Shown piece by piece: positions 62,851-64,000 of a stretch of 64,000 bases of DNA. A program made the position numbers and the translations under genes. This DNA comes from Reticulitermes speratus (lineage: Eukaryota; Arthropoda; Insecta; Blattodea; Rhinotermitidae). The stretch is taken from positions 5,556,894-5,620,893 of the forward strand of contig JAJKFL010000012.1 in assembly GCA_021186555.1 (NCBI GenBank), read 5' to 3'. How positions within the stretch are numbered: the first letter of the stretch is position 1; the number at the start of each line of letters is the position of its first letter. The notes under the pieces are model-generated. The model had not been told where the DNA came from. It worked only from the letters and a program-made list of their open reading frames with translations, and ran no database searches.

Positions 62851-62893
62851 ACCCTACATACGTTTCGGCTTGCGAGAAGCCATCATCAGGGGT
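62851..62893 (-). ncRNA. hammerhead ribozyme motif H6
   Basis: Minus strand: ACCC, CTGATGA, U, helix II GGCTT-CTCGC-AAGCC (five perfect pairs), GAAAC, loop GUAU, GU, A62855 (cleavage position), GGGT. Helix I is four perfect pairs, ACCC with GGGT. All core bases are invariant-compatible. Confidence 0.75.
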
Positions 62894-62983
62894 TTAAAGT
62901 TGTACTTATCAAATGCTACTCTCTATTAAAACTTACGTCGGACATGTTTTGGATATGATAACATTTGATAAGTACAACTGTAA

Positions 62984-63026
62984 ACCCCTGATGATGGCTT
63001 CTCGCAAGCCGAAACGTATGTAGGGT
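62984..63026 (+). ncRNA. hammerhead ribozyme motif H7
   Basis: Plus-strand mirror of H6: ACCC (62984-62987), CTGATGA (62988-62994), U62995, GGCTT/AAGCC, GAAA (63011-63014), C, loop GUAU, GU, A63022 (cleavage position), GGGT (63023-63026). Confidence 0.75.
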
Positions 63027-63112
63027 AATTTAATAATGATAAAAGGTTAATTTAATACCTTTATTGACGGTTTTGTGCATTTGTTGGTGACTTATTGCTG
63101 AGTACCAAAGGA

Positions 63113-63352
63113 AGTAAAAACCAAAGACTTGTAGGAATGGTAAAGGTACGTACGGTGTTTTGGTGGGGCAAACCTGAGGGAAAGAGAGTGCTTGGAATAC
63201 CTAACCGTAGATGGGAGGATAATATTAAAGCCGTTCTTCAAGAAATAGCAGAGCTGCGTGTAGTGAGTCGATCTGTCTCAGGAGACGGAGAAAAAATTGA
63301 GACGTCATGTCCCATAAAATATGGGAAAATTTCGTGACTAGCTGAGGAGCTG
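63113..63352 (+). pseudogene. C-terminal fragment of a non-LTR reverse transcriptase, with 3' tail
   Basis: Reads NQRLVGMVKVRTVFWWGKPE, GKRVLGIPNRRWEDNIKAVL, QEIAELRVV: the 'VGKPEGKRPLGRPRRRWEDNI' type tail of insect LINE ORF2 proteins, in decayed form. The tail phrase GTGACTAGCTGAGGAGCTGA follows at 63334. Pieces of the same LINE lie at 62400-62464, 62706-62745 and 63593-63655, separated by three palindromic insertions. Confidence 0.78.
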
Positions 63353-63363
63353 AGATCTACCCT

Positions 63364-63581
63364 CTTTTGGGATATTACGCACCGTAGAGTGGTAATTCTA
63401 TACCGACGTTTGGGGACAACCTATCGGTTCTATCTTCAAGGGCAGTGTAGAGTGGTGTTTCTCTACCGACGTTTCGCAACAACCTATCGGTCCATCTTCA
63501 AAGTTCCTTGAAAATGGGACCGATAGATTGTCCCGAAACGTCGGTACAGAATTACCACTCTACGCTGCGTAATATCCCAGA
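63364..63581. mobile_element. 218-bp hammerhead-family palindrome with 11-bp TSD
   Basis: AGATCTACCCT occurs exactly at 63353-63363 and 63582-63592. Outer arms GGGATATTACGCACCGTAGA and the inverse TCTACGCTGCGTAATATCCC. It contains two left half-copies (63395-63440 and 63450-63505) and one right half, each with GACGTTT or GAAACGTCGGTA. The first core strand reads UUGAAGA or UUGAAAA, so cleavage is unlikely. Confidence 0.88.
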
Positions 63582-63592
63582 AGATCTACCCT

Positions 63593-64000
63593 GAAATCAC
63601 GTGTTGCTGAGGAACTCTTCGATTCTCAAGAAGGACAATGCTGCAGGGAGTTATTTACGTAAAGCAGTGACTTTGTTAGCTGTCTTGTATTGCTTGGAAA
63701 ACATGAAGCGACGGGACAAATGTGAAGACTGCCGTTGACAGGAGTATAATATTAAGAGAGATCTTCAAGACATAGAATAAACAGGTTTGGTCTGAATTTT
63801 TCTGGTACAGAACAGAGGTTAACGGGGGGGGGGGGGGGGGGGGGCAGGCTCTTTGGAACACAGTATTGAATACTCGGGGTTTATAACTACGGGAAATTTG
63901 TTTACCGGCTGAGAAAGCATTAGCTTCTCAAGATGGGCTCCGTGCAGTTAGTATTGTGCGGGTGCGAAAAGTGGGAAGTTATGTACAGAAAACCAAATCA
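63593..64000. other. LINE tail remnants and a 21-G tract, no gene
   Basis: GCTGAGGAACTCTTCGATTC (63603) and GCATTAGCTTCTCAAGATGG (63917) are two more copies of the LINE 3' tail phrase. 63824-63844 is a run of 21 G, the longest homopolymer here. Confidence 0.6.

Larger units (their letters stand above)
62746..63102. mobile_element. 357-bp foldback element with paired hammerheads and 10-bp TSD
   Basis: TACCGAAGGA (62736-62745) and TACCAAAGGA (63103-63112) flank it. Arms of about 110 bp (AATAAGTCACCAACAAATGC against its inverse at 63077-63096). The unpaired left end contains TCTAAATTCACCGTGCATTT, the reverse complement of the end motif of the element at 54.9 kb. H6 (minus) and H7 (plus) sit in the arms facing outwards. 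Confidence 0.88.

Overview
This is a eukaryotic, almost certainly insect, nuclear window. It is AT-rich and gene-poor, packed with dispersed tRNA-headed SINEs, MITEs, non-LTR retrotransposon debris and tandem arrays. There are no operons, prokaryotic genes, rRNA genes or credible functional tRNA genes. The repeat families look to me like those of Blattodea (cockroach or termite), but that is an impression from memory.

Left third (1-23.8 kb): a decayed, collinear segmental duplication. Block A is a minus-strand gene for a small glycine-zipper protein plus its flank, at 0.6-2.35 kb and again at 14.9-21.07 kb. Block B lies at 4.07-5.22, 8.25-9.33 and 21.09-21.96 kb. Block C lies at 11.55-13.01 and 21.96-23.8 kb. 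In the second half A, B and C are directly abutted; in the first they have been pushed apart by insertions. Gene copy A carries one frameshift. Copy B is cut in two by a 4.34-kb jockey-like LINE (15633-19974) inserted in opposite orientation. The LINE still has a nearly intact ORF1 and an ORF2 with endonuclease and reverse transcriptase, broken by a single frameshift. A SIAH/SINA-type E3 ligase pseudogene lies at 7.0-7.5 kb.

Middle and right (24-64 kb): at least five tRNA-headed SINE families (called SINE-A to SINE-E here), several copies with recognisable target-site duplications (TSDs); a Harbinger-type MITE with perfect 51-bp terminal inverted repeats; two hAT-like MITEs; an internally deleted Tc1/mariner-type element that keeps both ends of its transposase; and several tandem arrays (29, 42, 45/225, 132 and about 167 bp units). 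Two of these arrays are built from the last codons of non-LTR reverse transcriptase ORFs. The only unassigned ORFs that might be host genes are a divergent pair around 36.6-36.8 kb.

The most notable signal is a population of short foldback (palindromic) elements carrying minimal hammerhead ribozyme cores: CUGANGA, helix II, GAAAC or GAAAU, a two-base-pair helix III, and the cleavage site followed by the complementary strand of helix I. Seven motifs are near-canonical. Two elements have them as inverted pairs, one in each arm. Six of these foldback/palindromic elements (4.7, 44.1, 54.9, 62.5, 62.7 and 63.4 kb) are bounded by direct repeats of 10-16 bp, and four share an asymmetric end motif close to ATGCACGGTGAA. 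Three are nested in a single LINE remnant at 62.4-63.6 kb. The minimal-helix-III architecture matches what has been reported for Penelope-like retroelements, but no Penelope-type reverse transcriptase is present here, so these look like small non-autonomous derivatives.
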